Position numbers and translations under genes: made by a program. A stretch of 64,000 bases of DNA from Methanobacteriota archaeon (lineage in GTDB: Archaea > Thermoplasmatota > Poseidoniia > Poseidoniales > Poseidoniaceae): positions 1-64,000 of the forward strand of contig PBET01000025.1 of the NCBI GenBank assembly GCA_002719815.1, given 5' to 3'. Below the pieces are notes generated by a model. The model was not told where the DNA came from, searched no databases, and saw nothing but the letters and a program-made list of their open reading frames with translations. Below are positions 37,474 through 47,502 of this stretch, piece after piece (the first letter of the stretch is position 1; every line of letters begins with the position of its first letter).

Positions 37474-40004
37474 TCCTCAAGAAGTTCTGCGTCCATTGAA
37501 GTCGATACGAGCATTTTTGGCTCATCGATTCGAGATGCACGAAGTACGTATCCCGTTCCAAGAGCTGCAAGCAGTATGAACAAGAAGAAGAAACTGGCCG
37601 CTCCAAAGTAATTGGAAAATAACTCGCCAAGTTCTGAAAAGAATCCTTCATCAACATCATCACTGACAACAACCTTTGGCTGAATGAGTGCAACAATCGC
37701 CTGTTGATCATACACTGGTCGCGTGAATGTCAACATTCCATCGGAATCAGAATTGTAGTCATTCGAAGGTGCAGCGGGATCAAGATCCGAATAGAAATCA
37801 GGACGTTGCTCAATCGAAATATCGACGGGTTGGCTGAGATCAAGTGTCAATGTCACATCCACCGTGTAAGGAATACGTGATTCAAAGAATTCAGCATCAT
37901 TGAGTATTCCAAAGAAAGTAAATGCTTGGCCAGTGATGTCGAAATGTGCCCAGGCGTTCCAATGAGATTGTTCAACATCGAGGTCACAAATCCACGTATC
38001 TGAAACTCGAGTGCAAGCACCTTGGGCATCGTTGCTACCGTCTTCACCAAGATCAATTTCAAGTTGCAATGCACCACCTTGTGCTGTATCAAGATCGAAT
38101 TCAGTCGGTGCGAACCTTGCTTCGAGTTGTGTCGTTCCGTTAGGTATCCACACATAGTGTGAATCTTCGGTATAATAAATTGCACCTGTCTGCCCGTTAT
38201 TGAAGTGATTCCAATCGCCTTTCCAACTATGACTCACACGATCTGTGTTGACTGGAATTGATGCTTCAACCATCATGTTTTCGTAAATTTCCCAAGCATC
38301 CCAAACGGTGTATTCAGGATGGTCAACGAATCCGTCACCATCTTGGTCACGCATCAGTTGTAGCGTACGAGCAAGGGCAACTGCCGCATCGACATCGGTC
38401 AACCCATGGCCGATTCGCCAATCATGGCATTGACCCGTAGCTGAACGATAACATTCAGCAGGAATATCGTTGCATGAATCCTCGTCGTTTCCTTCTTCGC
38501 AAGCATTTTCCATGCCTTCATATCGAGCCGTTAACTCAAGAATTAATTCGAGCTCGTGAACTCTTGAATAGTTCGCGTCATCCCAATCCTCGAATTGACC
38601 GTAGGCTGCTGTGCCTTCTCCTCCAACGAGACTGTCACCTTCATCGTGATCCTCTCGATGATAATCAGCAACACCGAGCGATGGAGCAACCTCGAGAATG
38701 AGCCCTGCCATTCCACCAACGTGTGGTGTCGCCATCGAGGTACCCGAGATGGCCATGTAGTAGAGGTCGCCTTGTGTTCTGGTACTTGCATCGATGGCTG
38801 TTCCACGCGGCGCAGTCGCCCAAATATCTCGACCAGGTGCGCCAACATCAGGCCATGTGTGTTGCTGATTCATGCAGCCACGAGACGAAAACGAGGTCAC
38901 TTGCGTCCCATCATGAGTTAATGCAGCCACGGATATTGCCGATGGCGTATTTGCGTATACATTGGTGCGCAAATCACCACTGCATTCACCGCCACCGCCT
39001 GAACCACCGGAATTGCTTGCAGCGAAGATAACTGCAACACCGTTTTCGAAGGTGAGTTTGTCAGTTATTGTTGCAATCGCCCCATTTGGATCGTAGTCAC
39101 CATCCGTACCCCATGAGTTTGATACGACTCGTATATGGTATGAATTCTGAGAGGGAATGGAATGCTCATAGGTCCATTCGAGGCCTTGCTCAGCAGCGAA
39201 GATGGATGCGCCATCACCTGTTCCAAGAGCAACCATTTGGCCACCCTTTGCAACACCTGCTCGGCGACCTGCAGAGGCATCACCATTCCCTGCAATCGTC
39301 CCACCGACGTGCGTGCCGTGACCTGAAGATGTATCGGAGTTCCTTGTTTCGGTCCAAACGCCGTTCCACTTCGCAGAGTAGATCACTTTCTCCCCAGTCC
39401 AAGGTTCAAGATAATCAAAATCTGGATGTCCAGCATCGACACCGGTATCAAGGTCAACGACTGCAGTACCATCACCATCCCATTCTGTAAAGGCATTGTT
39501 GACATCAAATTCCACGTTTCCATCAACATCGATAATCGCTCGATGCCATGTATCGGTTGCTCGCACGACGTGGGTGGTTTCGTGCATCATAAGCGATGGA
39601 TCGGTCGGGTCTCCACCCCACTCAGGTGGAAGGTAGAAGAACTCCAGTTCTCTGTTTAGTTCCAAATATTTCACACGATCCCAAGTCGATAATTGACGGA
39701 TAACATCGGGTGTTGCCTCAAGAAGGCCACCATTGATGCGTTTTGCCTCGTGAAGATGAATTGCGCCAGTCGCCTCCAAGAAGTTGAGATCCTCCTGTGT
39801 AACCGTCGTTTGAAGTTGGAAGATCACCTCGAAGGAATGCTCATCATCGTCTGATGACATCAGTGCTGATTCAAGTGCAGCATCCATTTTTGAAAGGTCG
39901 CCATATGGATTGGTTCCTTGAACCATAGGTGAAGTTAATGAAACTAAGAACAGCAATTGAAGGAAAAGAACGAGCCTGATTTTCTTACGCTGAGCGCGAC
40001 CCAT
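37470..40004 (-). CDS. Secreted subtilisin-like S8 serine peptidase with C-terminal TM anchor
   Basis: 'TAVVDLDTGVDAGHPDF' (D), 'SSGHGTHVGGTIAG' (H), 'AISGTSMATPHVGGMAGLIL' (S); signal peptide 'LVLFLQLLFLVSLTSPMVQG'; C-terminal 'FFFLFILLAALGTGYVL'. Start at internal Met. Confidence 0.93.
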   Translation of the reverse strand: MGRAQRKKIRLVLFLQLLFLVSLTSPMVQGTNPYGDLSKMDAALESALMSSDDDEHSFEVIFQLQTTVTQEDLNFLEATGAIHLHEAKRINGGLLEATPDVIRQLSTWDRVKYLELNRELEFFYLPPEWGGDPTDPSLMMHETTHVVRATDTWHRAIIDVDGNVEFDVNNAFTEWDGDGTAVVDLDTGVDAGHPDFDYLEPWTGEKVIYSAKWNGVWTETRNSDTSSGHGTHVGGTIAGNGDASAGRRAGVAKGGQMVALGTGDGASIFAAEQGLEWTYEHSIPSQNSYHIRVVSNSWGTDGDYDPNGAIATITDKLTFENGVAVIFAASNSGGSGGGGECSGDLRTNVYANTPSAISVAALTHDGTQVTSFSSRGCMNQQHTWPDVGAPGRDIWATAPRGTAIDASTRTQGDLYYMAISGTSMATPHVGGMAGLILEVAPSLGVADYHREDHDEGDSLVGGEGTAAYGQFEDWDDANYSRVHELELILELTARYEGMENACEEGNDEDSCNDIPAECYRSATGQCHDWRIGHGLTDVDAAVALARTLQLMRDQDGDGFVDHPEYTVWDAWEIYENMMVEASIPVNTDRVSHSWKGDWNHFNNGQTGAIYYTEDSHYVWIPNGTTQLEARFAPTEFDLDTAQGGALQLEIDLGEDGSNDAQGACTRVSDTWICDLDVEQSHWNAWAHFDITGQAFTFFGILNDAEFFESRIPYTVDVTLTLDLSQPVDISIEQRPDFYSDLDPAAPSNDYNSDSDGMLTFTRPVYDQQAIVALIQPKVVVSDDVDEGFFSELGELFSNYFGAASFFFLFILLAALGTGYVLRASRIDEPKMLVSTSMDAELLED

Positions 40005-40042
40005 ATTTATCCGACAAGGACGTAATTCAAAGGTGTTTGCAC

Positions 40043-40750
40043 TTACCGTGAGAGCCACGGTATATGTTCAGGAATTTCTGCGAAGAGATTCGCAGGTAAT
40101 GCAGTTTTGATTTTCGATACAGAACCAAGTTTCTCAGCTGTTTCGTTTTGCCACACTACAAATTCATCAAAACGCTTCATGGTCATGATGGGATTGTGCT
40201 CTCTGTTCCAGCCGAGCGTCTGTAATTCCGTTCCAGGCGGTTCATGACCGCTGCATACCAGGACATCATCTGAGAGATGTCCAAGTGATTGAATCGAATC
40301 CCAGTGTTCTTGTAGGCGTCCACTTGGTAAATCATCTCGACCAACACCAGCACCTCCGTTGAACAAGAAATCGCCCGTGAAAATATGACCCGGGATTGCA
40401 ATAATCATTGAATCCGAAGTGTGACCTGGGACATGATGGAAAGAATAATCAACACCTGCGAGTGTAAGATTTGTGTTTTCATCGACGTAATGTGTAACGC
40501 CGAGCGAAGCCGTATCCTTCCACATGTAGAACGGAACGCCTTGTTCTTGTGAAAGAGAAAAACATGCAGTAATGTGATCGGCATGGGTGTGCGTTGCCAT
40601 ACAAGCGAGAAGTTCCAAGTCACGGTCTGCAAGTATTGATTGATAATGCGACATATAATCCCAGACAGGATCGATAAGGACTGCCTTCCCCTCGTTCTCG
40701 ATTAGATATGTGCACGCCCAACCCTCTGGTCGAATATCTTCAACTTGCAT
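40043..40750 (-). CDS. MBL-fold metallohydrolase, ETHE1/persulfide dioxygenase-like
   Basis: 'THTHADHITACFSLS', 'HHVPGHTSDSM', 'IFTGDFLFNGGAGVGRDDLPSGR', 'VCSGHEPP'. Confidence 0.85.
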   Translation of the reverse strand: MQVEDIRPEGWACTYLIENEGKAVLIDPVWDYMSHYQSILADRDLELLACMATHTHADHITACFSLSQEQGVPFYMWKDTASLGVTHYVDENTNLTLAGVDYSFHHVPGHTSDSMIIAIPGHIFTGDFLFNGGAGVGRDDLPSGRLQEHWDSIQSLGHLSDDVLVCSGHEPPGTELQTLGWNREHNPIMTMKRFDEFVVWQNETAEKLGSVSKIKTALPANLFAEIPEHIPWLSR

Positions 40751-40829
40751 AATACATCCAATACGAAGTCCTACTTCAATTCATTCTACAGAGACGAGCA
40801 TTCATACGGGTTAACAGTGAGGCCTAATC

Positions 40830-41552
40830 ATGCACCCGCGAACTGTCGTCTATCTCGAGCATGATGGGAAACTTCTGCTCGTTAACGAGCAAGGACATGG
40901 TCCACAAGACTGCATCATGGGGCGAGAAGATTCTACAACTTCCTTGCGCTTTCCTACGATTGAAGAAGTGGAAGGCTTGGGAATTTTTTGGGATGAAGAA
41001 CGACAAACGGATGTGAAATTTGCTTCCAAAACATACACCGTTGTCCATGGCCATCCTCGTATTGAATGGCCTGAACATTGGGCATGGAAAGACAAAGTTG
41101 CATCCGACAACGCCGTTCATCCCGTTGCCCGAGAAGCGGTCTACCGCTCACTTCACCGCCTTGTATCCAAAGTCATGATTCGAAATACTGAGGGCCACAT
41201 TCTCATGGCCAAGGTCGAGCGAGGATTTTTCAAAGGATTTTGGGGGTTACCAGGTGGTTACATGAACCATAGCGAGGAACCTGCAAAAGGATGTATTCGT
41301 GAAACGCAAGAAGAACTTGGCATTACTGTCGAACTCGAAAATCGACAACCAGTCATTACACAACGCTCATTTTTCCGTGACGGTGTTTCGTTCGTGAGTT
41401 TCACCTATTGTGGAATTTGGAACGGAACGATCGATGATTTGACGCTGAAAAAAGGGGAAATTGCTGAAGCAAAATGGTTCGCATTGGAAGATGCGATCGA
41501 TAACGCAGTATCTGAATTTGACAAGATAGCTCTGGAATCACTTCAAGATTGA
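40830..41552 (+). CDS. NUDIX hydrolase with an extra N-terminal domain
   Basis: Nudix box 'GGYMNHSEEPAKGCIRETQEELGI'. Confidence 0.92.
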   Translation: MHPRTVVYLEHDGKLLLVNEQGHGPQDCIMGREDSTTSLRFPTIEEVEGLGIFWDEERQTDVKFASKTYTVVHGHPRIEWPEHWAWKDKVASDNAVHPVAREAVYRSLHRLVSKVMIRNTEGHILMAKVERGFFKGFWGLPGGYMNHSEEPAKGCIRETQEELGITVELENRQPVITQRSFFRDGVSFVSFTYCGIWNGTIDDLTLKKGEIAEAKWFALEDAIDNAVSEFDKIALESLQD

Positions 41553-44497
41553 ACAAAATCTTTGGCCGCTTGGAGTGCATCATCCAAGCCGCTTGCATCC
41601 GATCCTCCACCTTGCGCCATAGTTGGCCGACCACCACCGCCACCCTTGATGTTTGGAATGATGGATCGAAGCAACTCAACTGCATTGTAACGTTCGGCTG
41701 CAACTGTATTCTCTGTGCATGCAACCATGAGTTTTCCACCACCTTCTCTTGAACCAAGGACTGCGAGTGTAGGCGTGTTGGAATCTCGCGTTAATTCTTG
41801 CAACATTGAGGTCAATTGTTTTAGGTTTCCTTCAACCTCCATAATTACGACTCGGACGCCATCAATGGATACGGAATCATCGCCACCACCCGACGTTCTC
41901 AGACGAACAATTTCTGCTTCTAGTTGCTCAATTCGCTTGCGTTGCTCTTTCCATTCCGAAAAGAAACGTTCAGCTGTTTTTGGTAAATCTTCGGAAGAAA
42001 CTGCAAATGTTTTTGACGTTTCTCTGAGTATTTCGTCCTGTTCTCGTGCAAATTGAAGTGCTGATTCACCTGCAACGATATGAAGGCGTTCAACACCATC
42101 CTGGACAGCAGTAGAGCGAACAACTCGAATCGAACCGATTTGACCAGGTTCATCATGGTGCGTTCCACCACATGCCTGAACATCATGGTCTGCAATTCGT
42201 AAAACACGAATCTCATTTCCTTTTGGGGCACCTCCTTGATAGAGATCGAATCCATGTTTCTTATCGGCTTCATGGCGAGGAAGAATGGTCTTTTCAGTCC
42301 GAGAAACCTGTCCTAGCACTTCGTTTGCAAGAATTTCGATGGCGTCCAAATCATCGCGTGTAAGCCGGCGATAATGTGTGATGTCGAGACGAGCAAGTTC
42401 AGTTGACTTGTTCGCTCCTGCTTGGTAAATGTGTGGACCAAGGATTCGTCGTGCGGCCCCACCAACAATGTGGACGGCTGTATGATGGTCCATCAGTTGC
42501 TTACGTCGTCTCCAATCAATTGAGCCATGAACAAGATCACCAACTTCGAATGGGCCATCGCAGAGGTGCAGAATCAAATCGCCTTGTTTCTGCGTATCGA
42601 GAACCTGTCTTGACGTTCCATCCGTTGTGAGTGAGCCATAATCGCCTTCTTGACCGCCACCTTCTGGATAGAAACAGGTTTCCGACAAAACGATTGCATG
42701 CGTAGCATATTCAGGACCTACACCCTCCATGAGTGGGAGGGATGCTAAGACGCTTGCATCGAAACTACGTTGTTGGACATCGTTGTAGTAGAGAGGGATT
42801 GTCTCGGGCAGAGCCGGTAATTCGGCAACATAGGCAGATTGCTGGACAGTTGAAGCAGCAGCCTTCGCCATTTTCGCATGGCGTTCGGCCATTTCTGCTG
42901 AAAATCCAGTACGTAATCGAAGTTGATTCCACCCACTTTTCTGCGCCATGCTAATGACCATATCAGGGGGGAGACCATGAGAATCATTGAGTTGGAACAG
43001 CAATTCATCGGGTAATTGCTCAGCGTCAGTTTCAATGGACTTCAACGATTGGTTGATGAGATTGGAACCTTTTCTCAATACTTCGCGGTAGCGCTCTTCC
43101 TCGAGGGACATGATGGTGAGAAGTCCATCTTTTGTTTGCTTCATGTCATGGCCATCCATGTTCACATCGAGATGGTGTTGAATCAATTCAGATAAGGAGA
43201 CGTCGATGCCCAACTCATCCCGCATACGCAAAATTCTGCGAGCCAACATTCGTGCAAGATAGCCGGCTTTGGCATTGGAAGGAACGAGTCCATCACCGAG
43301 CATGTGCGACAAAGCATGGAGATGGTCGGGTATTGCATAGATTCGTGATAACGGTTCTGTAACAGCAAGGAACTGCTCCTTTGTCAAACCAACACCACGT
43401 TGTGCCAATCGGGAAATAAAGAGTTCTGAAAGATGTTCAGCGTCAACACCGGGCTCAATGTTCATGATTCCGTTCAGTCGACTCATTTCACCAAGTAGGG
43501 AATTGAGATCCAAATCAGGCCATCGAGAGGCTACTTCAGAAAATCCAGAAAGGTCCTTTAGCCATTCCACCGTTTCTGGGTAAATCGCTTCGTAAATGGT
43601 TGGCGTTCCAGCAGCAGCCCAACAGAATCGTTCCAAACCATAGCCAGTATCGATGATTTGTAATGGCATCTCTTTGTAACGATCACCTTTGAGTTCAATA
43701 TCACCATCGGGTGATTCTTCAAGATTCATAAACACCAACGTTGCGAGTTCAAGACCGCCAACGATAACTTCGACAGCAGGTCCCGCATTTCCTCCACCAC
43801 ACCAAGGATTTTCGACGTAGGTGATTTCTTCTGAAGAAATACCGAATGTTTCCGTCAACATGGCATGACAATATGCAACACATTCTTCCATCCAGTAGTA
43901 CATCTCACCTTCATCTGGACGATTAAAAACGTGATGTGCCATCATCTCGAAGGTGGTCAAGTGTCGGCCAGAACGGCCAACAGCATCCACATCGGTTAAG
44001 CGAATGCACGGCTGTGAAATTGTTAGTGGATTCGCAGGGGGTGCAACCTGACCAGACGTTACGTGAGGCTGGAAATCGGCAATCGATGCGATGGTCAAGT
44101 GGATATCATCACGCCAACGGGCGAGGACAGGATAGGGATCAACACGATGATGATTATATGATTCGAAAAACGAAAGGAATGCTTCCCTCATGGCATCTTT
44201 CAATGCCTTCCCGCGTTGCTCAAAGCCAGCGATGAGGGGTTTGCCAATGAACGTATATTCATCTTCATGCGTATCGCCACACGTCGTACGGCTCTCATCA
44301 TTGGTCCAAAACCAGAGGTTTGTTATTCGACATTGTCGACGAACGTAGCCATTGTCATGGAATACTGCTAAGTCGATAGCGGGTAGACTCAAACCAACGC
44401 CTCCAGTTTGCGGGTGGCCCTCAGTCCTTTGAACTCTCCCTCTCAACGTCGTGAAAAAGTGGAAATCATCAAATGACAGAGGTCGAAGGACAACCAT
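41543..44497 (-). CDS. alaS: Alanyl-tRNA synthetase (archaeal type)
   Basis: 'NGYVRRQCRITNLWFWTNDESRTTCGD', 'GRSGRHLTTFEMMAHHVF', editing 'DHHTAVHIVGGAARRILG', 'VQACGGTHHDEPGQIG'. Start at second Met (44497), uncertain. Confidence 0.93.
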   Translation of the reverse strand: MVVLRPLSFDDFHFFTTLRGRVQRTEGHPQTGGVGLSLPAIDLAVFHDNGYVRRQCRITNLWFWTNDESRTTCGDTHEDEYTFIGKPLIAGFEQRGKALKDAMREAFLSFFESYNHHRVDPYPVLARWRDDIHLTIASIADFQPHVTSGQVAPPANPLTISQPCIRLTDVDAVGRSGRHLTTFEMMAHHVFNRPDEGEMYYWMEECVAYCHAMLTETFGISSEEITYVENPWCGGGNAGPAVEVIVGGLELATLVFMNLEESPDGDIELKGDRYKEMPLQIIDTGYGLERFCWAAAGTPTIYEAIYPETVEWLKDLSGFSEVASRWPDLDLNSLLGEMSRLNGIMNIEPGVDAEHLSELFISRLAQRGVGLTKEQFLAVTEPLSRIYAIPDHLHALSHMLGDGLVPSNAKAGYLARMLARRILRMRDELGIDVSLSELIQHHLDVNMDGHDMKQTKDGLLTIMSLEEERYREVLRKGSNLINQSLKSIETDAEQLPDELLFQLNDSHGLPPDMVISMAQKSGWNQLRLRTGFSAEMAERHAKMAKAAASTVQQSAYVAELPALPETIPLYYNDVQQRSFDASVLASLPLMEGVGPEYATHAIVLSETCFYPEGGGQEGDYGSLTTDGTSRQVLDTQKQGDLILHLCDGPFEVGDLVHGSIDWRRRKQLMDHHTAVHIVGGAARRILGPHIYQAGANKSTELARLDITHYRRLTRDDLDAIEILANEVLGQVSRTEKTILPRHEADKKHGFDLYQGGAPKGNEIRVLRIADHDVQACGGTHHDEPGQIGSIRVVRSTAVQDGVERLHIVAGESALQFAREQDEILRETSKTFAVSSEDLPKTAERFFSEWKEQRKRIEQLEAEIVRLRTSGGGDDSVSIDGVRVVIMEVEGNLKQLTSMLQELTRDSNTPTLAVLGSREGGGKLMVACTENTVAAERYNAVELLRSIIPNIKGGGGGRPTMAQGGGSDASGLDDALQAAKDFVQS

Positions 44498-45971
44498 GGC
44501 CGCTGAGTGGACCAAGCACGTTGACCTTTCAACGCCAGGCGTGGTCCGAATTAAAGCGCATAACAACATGAAAATCGATGCAGCGATTATTTCTTCGATG
44601 GATGAAATCCTGAATTATCAAGACGGGCGTGGACCGATTCAACTGATGAATGCAACCGAATTACCAGGAGCGGTAGGAACGGCGTGGGGTATGGCTGATT
44701 GGCACTACGGCTATGGTCTGCCCATAGGAGGCGTGGTTGCTACCGATGTTGAAGAAGGCGAGCAGGGCGGTGCAATCTCGCCTGGAGCTGTTGGATTCGA
44801 CATCAACTGTGGCGTTCGAGCAGTCGCCTTGAACATCAGTGCAGATGACATCCCGAATCTCGAGAAATTATCGCGTCGATTGAACGGACGAATTCCAGCT
44901 GGAGGCTCTGGAAAAGGTGGTGTCAATATCACAGAAGCGGAACTCAACATGATTTTGAGAGCGGGTTTGAACGAACTCGATTCCATCGACGTCGGCCAAC
45001 ATCATACTGTAGGGAGTGTTGAATCCGACGGTTCCTTCGAAGTTGATGAACTGAGCATTAGCCCACGAGCAAAGCAACGTGGATTGAAGGCACTTGGTAC
45101 ACTTGGCAGTGGCAATCATTTCTTGGAATTGCAGAAAGTGTCTCAGATTGTGGACCATGAAACTGCAAATCAATGGAATCTTGATGAAAATCAAGTCGTT
45201 GCAATGATTCATTCAGGCTCACGTGGACTTGGCCATCAGGTTTGCAGCGATCATATTCACAATTTGGAATTGCGATTGAAGCAGCGGAGTGAAGGATGGG
45301 TCGATGAGGAATGGGGCTATGTTCTTCCAGACCGACAACTCGCCTCGGCTCCAATTCATTCCAAAGAAGGGCAAGCATACCTCAATGACATGAAGACTGC
45401 AGCAAATTTTGCATTTGCAAATCGTGCTGTTTTGACCGATCGATTGTTCAAAGGATTGAGGGCTGAACTTGGTGAAACTGTTGAGCTTTCGACGTTGTAT
45501 GATGTCTCACATAACATCGCTAAAATTGAAGATCATGTCATTCATGGAAAAAACTGCACCTGTGTTGTCCACCGCAAAGGTGCAACGCGAGCGTTTAGTG
45601 GTGAACAATCAGAGATTCATTCCAAATTTTCGTCGACTGGACAACCTGTCATCGTACCTGGGGATATGGGCAGAGGCTCTTGGATTATGGCTGGTCCACA
45701 TTCGGGTCAAAACCAAGCCTTTGGTAGCGCATGCCATGGTGCAGGACGGGCATTGTCGAGAGCTGAGGCCAGGCGACAAATCAATCCTGAAGAAAAAGAA
45801 AGCGAACTTCGAAACAAAGGAATCATCGTCCAAGCTGCCACGAAGAATATTCTCTCAGAAGAAGCACCAGAAGCATACAAAGATGTGGATAGGGTGATCA
45901 AAAACACAGCAAATGCTGACCTTGCAAGACCAATTGTTCGACTTGAACCATTAACAGTGATCAAAGGATAA
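44496..45971 (+). CDS. rtcB: tRNA-splicing ligase RtcB
   Basis: 'GVVATDVEEGEQGGAISPGAVGFDINCGVRAV', 'GTLGSGNHFLELQ', 'MIHSGSRGLGHQVCSDH', 'GDMGRGSWIMAGP', 'ACHGAGRALSRAEA'. Start taken at ATG 44496. Confidence 0.95.
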   Translation: MAAEWTKHVDLSTPGVVRIKAHNNMKIDAAIISSMDEILNYQDGRGPIQLMNATELPGAVGTAWGMADWHYGYGLPIGGVVATDVEEGEQGGAISPGAVGFDINCGVRAVALNISADDIPNLEKLSRRLNGRIPAGGSGKGGVNITEAELNMILRAGLNELDSIDVGQHHTVGSVESDGSFEVDELSISPRAKQRGLKALGTLGSGNHFLELQKVSQIVDHETANQWNLDENQVVAMIHSGSRGLGHQVCSDHIHNLELRLKQRSEGWVDEEWGYVLPDRQLASAPIHSKEGQAYLNDMKTAANFAFANRAVLTDRLFKGLRAELGETVELSTLYDVSHNIAKIEDHVIHGKNCTCVVHRKGATRAFSGEQSEIHSKFSSTGQPVIVPGDMGRGSWIMAGPHSGQNQAFGSACHGAGRALSRAEARRQINPEEKESELRNKGIIVQAATKNILSEEAPEAYKDVDRVIKNTANADLARPIVRLEPLTVIKG

Positions 45972-46154
45972 TCACATGCACGTATTGGCAAGTGGGTGTC
46001 CACCAGTCGGTGCTGAACCGGTGTGGACGCCATCTGGCTCCTCAACAATGACTGAAAGAAGTGTATTCACAAGTTCCTTCAAATCATCGACTTGGGTTTG
46101 TAATTCTTTGATTCTCGCCCTTGTATCGTTCTTCTTTTCAGTGGTAGTGCTCAT
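45972..46154 (-). CDS. Small coiled-coil hypothetical protein
   Basis: 60 aa 'MSTTTEKKNDTRARIKELQTQVDDLKELVNTLLSVIVEEP...'; stop abuts the rtcB stop. Confidence 0.5.
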   Translation of the reverse strand: MSTTTEKKNDTRARIKELQTQVDDLKELVNTLLSVIVEEPDGVHTGSAPTGGHPLANTCM

Positions 46155-46223
46155 CTTATCCCATCCGAAGAAGTTGCCTTCTTCATCCTAAAGTCTATCT
46201 CGACGACTCTTAATGTTTGTTGG

Positions 46224-46230
46224 AAAAAAA
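46224..46230 (-). terminator. Oligo-T tract (T7 on - strand) downstream of tRNA-Thr
   Basis: 'ggaaaaaaacac' on + strand = T7 on - strand, ~26 nt after the tRNA 3' end; archaeal termination is oligo-T driven. Confidence 0.45.
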
Positions 46231-46256
46231 CACCCACGAATTCGATTTAGGAATGG

Positions 46257-46328
46257 AGCCACCGGCGAGGATCGAACTCGCGACCTCCTCATTACCAATG
46301 AGGTGCTATACCACTAAGCCACGGTGGC
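46257..46328 (-). tRNA. tRNA-Thr (anticodon GGT)
   Basis: Reverse complement GCCACCG...CCTCA-TTGGTAA-TGAGG...GGTTCGATCC-like T arm (GAGTTCGATCCTC)...CGGTGGC; 7-bp acceptor stem pairs. Confidence 0.92.
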
Positions 46329-46405
46329 GGTATCCATGCCACCAACCATTTCGATATAATCGCTTCGCGTCGCACCCAATCATAGCATATTCATGCTTGA
46401 TTTGG

Positions 46406-46488
46406 CGCCGAGAGAGAGATTTGAACTCCCGAGGGACAGGCCCACGCGATTTCCAGTCGCGCGCACTACCAGGCTATGCGATCTCGGC
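46406..46488 (-). tRNA. tRNA-Ser (anticodon GGA)
   Basis: Reverse complement GCCGAGA...CGCGA-CTGGAAA-TCGCG, long variable arm, GGAGTTCAAATCTCT T arm, TCTCGGC acceptor pairing. Confidence 0.92.
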
Positions 46489-46581
46489 TCGCAATTTCAC
46501 CCAAACGACATCACCGTTTAACGCTCTCGCTTGTCAATGGTGCAACGCAACAGACTCAAAGGTGAAGGGTCTCGGCCTGTC

Positions 46582-47502
46582 ATGGACGGTCAAGAAGTGG
46601 CTCCACACGAGGCATCACATGATGCCCTGCCGCTTCGATTGAGTGATGTTGACATTAAGGCTCAAGTTATTGATGTACACCCGCTTATTCCAGACATTCG
46701 TCAAGATCTCATCTTTCAATGGAAACTCTTGCGAACGGATTGGAATCAGCAGTTTACCATCGCAGTTGGTTCAGCGATACTCGCCATCCTCTTGGGTGCC
46801 TTGAATGGCGATATTTTTGATGGTGGAAATGCGAAAATTGCAGGCCTTGAAGGCCTCCAGGTTGCAGGCAGTACGGCTTACTTCCAGATGATTCTGTCCA
46901 TCCTTTGTTGGGGCTGGTTCTTGTACATGCTCATTGGGATGTTTCCCATTATGCGGACGCATACAATTACGCTGATGTTGATTTGGGGAGGTTTCGGTCT
47001 TGCCCATATATTCTTCCACACGGAAAACAAAAATTTCCCATTCGGCTTTGCACTCTCAGATATGATGGGGGGATTCCTCATTACACTCGTATGTGTTTTC
47101 TTTTTGAATTTCTTCATCAAAGCAGTTCGTGAAACTCGCGACCTCCATGTTGAAACACATCATCTCCACGAAGATGTTCGAGTGATGGAAGTTGCGATGC
47201 GAGAGCATTCACTACGTGGCTGGGTCTTTGTTTGCATTTCATGGACAATGCTTACCATGCTCAGCGCATGGGCAGGTGCGCACTACATTTCAGAACGGAC
47301 AGGTGCTCGCACATGGGCACTGGTCATGCATCTTCTCTTTGCCATCATCACCGTACCGCTGTTGATTTGGACGATATGGTTCCCGCAGAGAATGCTTGGA
47401 ACAGATGCAAAGGTAAGGACAAAGGCAGCCGTTGTTGCGGAAGAAGATTTGATGCGAAAGGCAAGTGTTGTTGACGTTTCACCCGATGAGGAGGCATGGT
47501 AA
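46582..47502 (+). CDS. Multi-pass membrane protein of unknown function
   Basis: Several TM segments ('FTIAVGSAILAILLGAL', 'MILSILCWGWFLYMLIGMF', 'GGFLITLVCVFFLNFFI', 'LVMHLLFAIITVPLLIWTIWF'). Start at internal Met. Confidence 0.7.
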   Translation: MDGQEVAPHEASHDALPLRLSDVDIKAQVIDVHPLIPDIRQDLIFQWKLLRTDWNQQFTIAVGSAILAILLGALNGDIFDGGNAKIAGLEGLQVAGSTAYFQMILSILCWGWFLYMLIGMFPIMRTHTITLMLIWGGFGLAHIFFHTENKNFPFGFALSDMMGGFLITLVCVFFLNFFIKAVRETRDLHVETHHLHEDVRVMEVAMREHSLRGWVFVCISWTMLTMLSAWAGAHYISERTGARTWALVMHLLFAIITVPLLIWTIWFPQRMLGTDAKVRTKAAVVAEEDLMRKASVVDVSPDEEAW

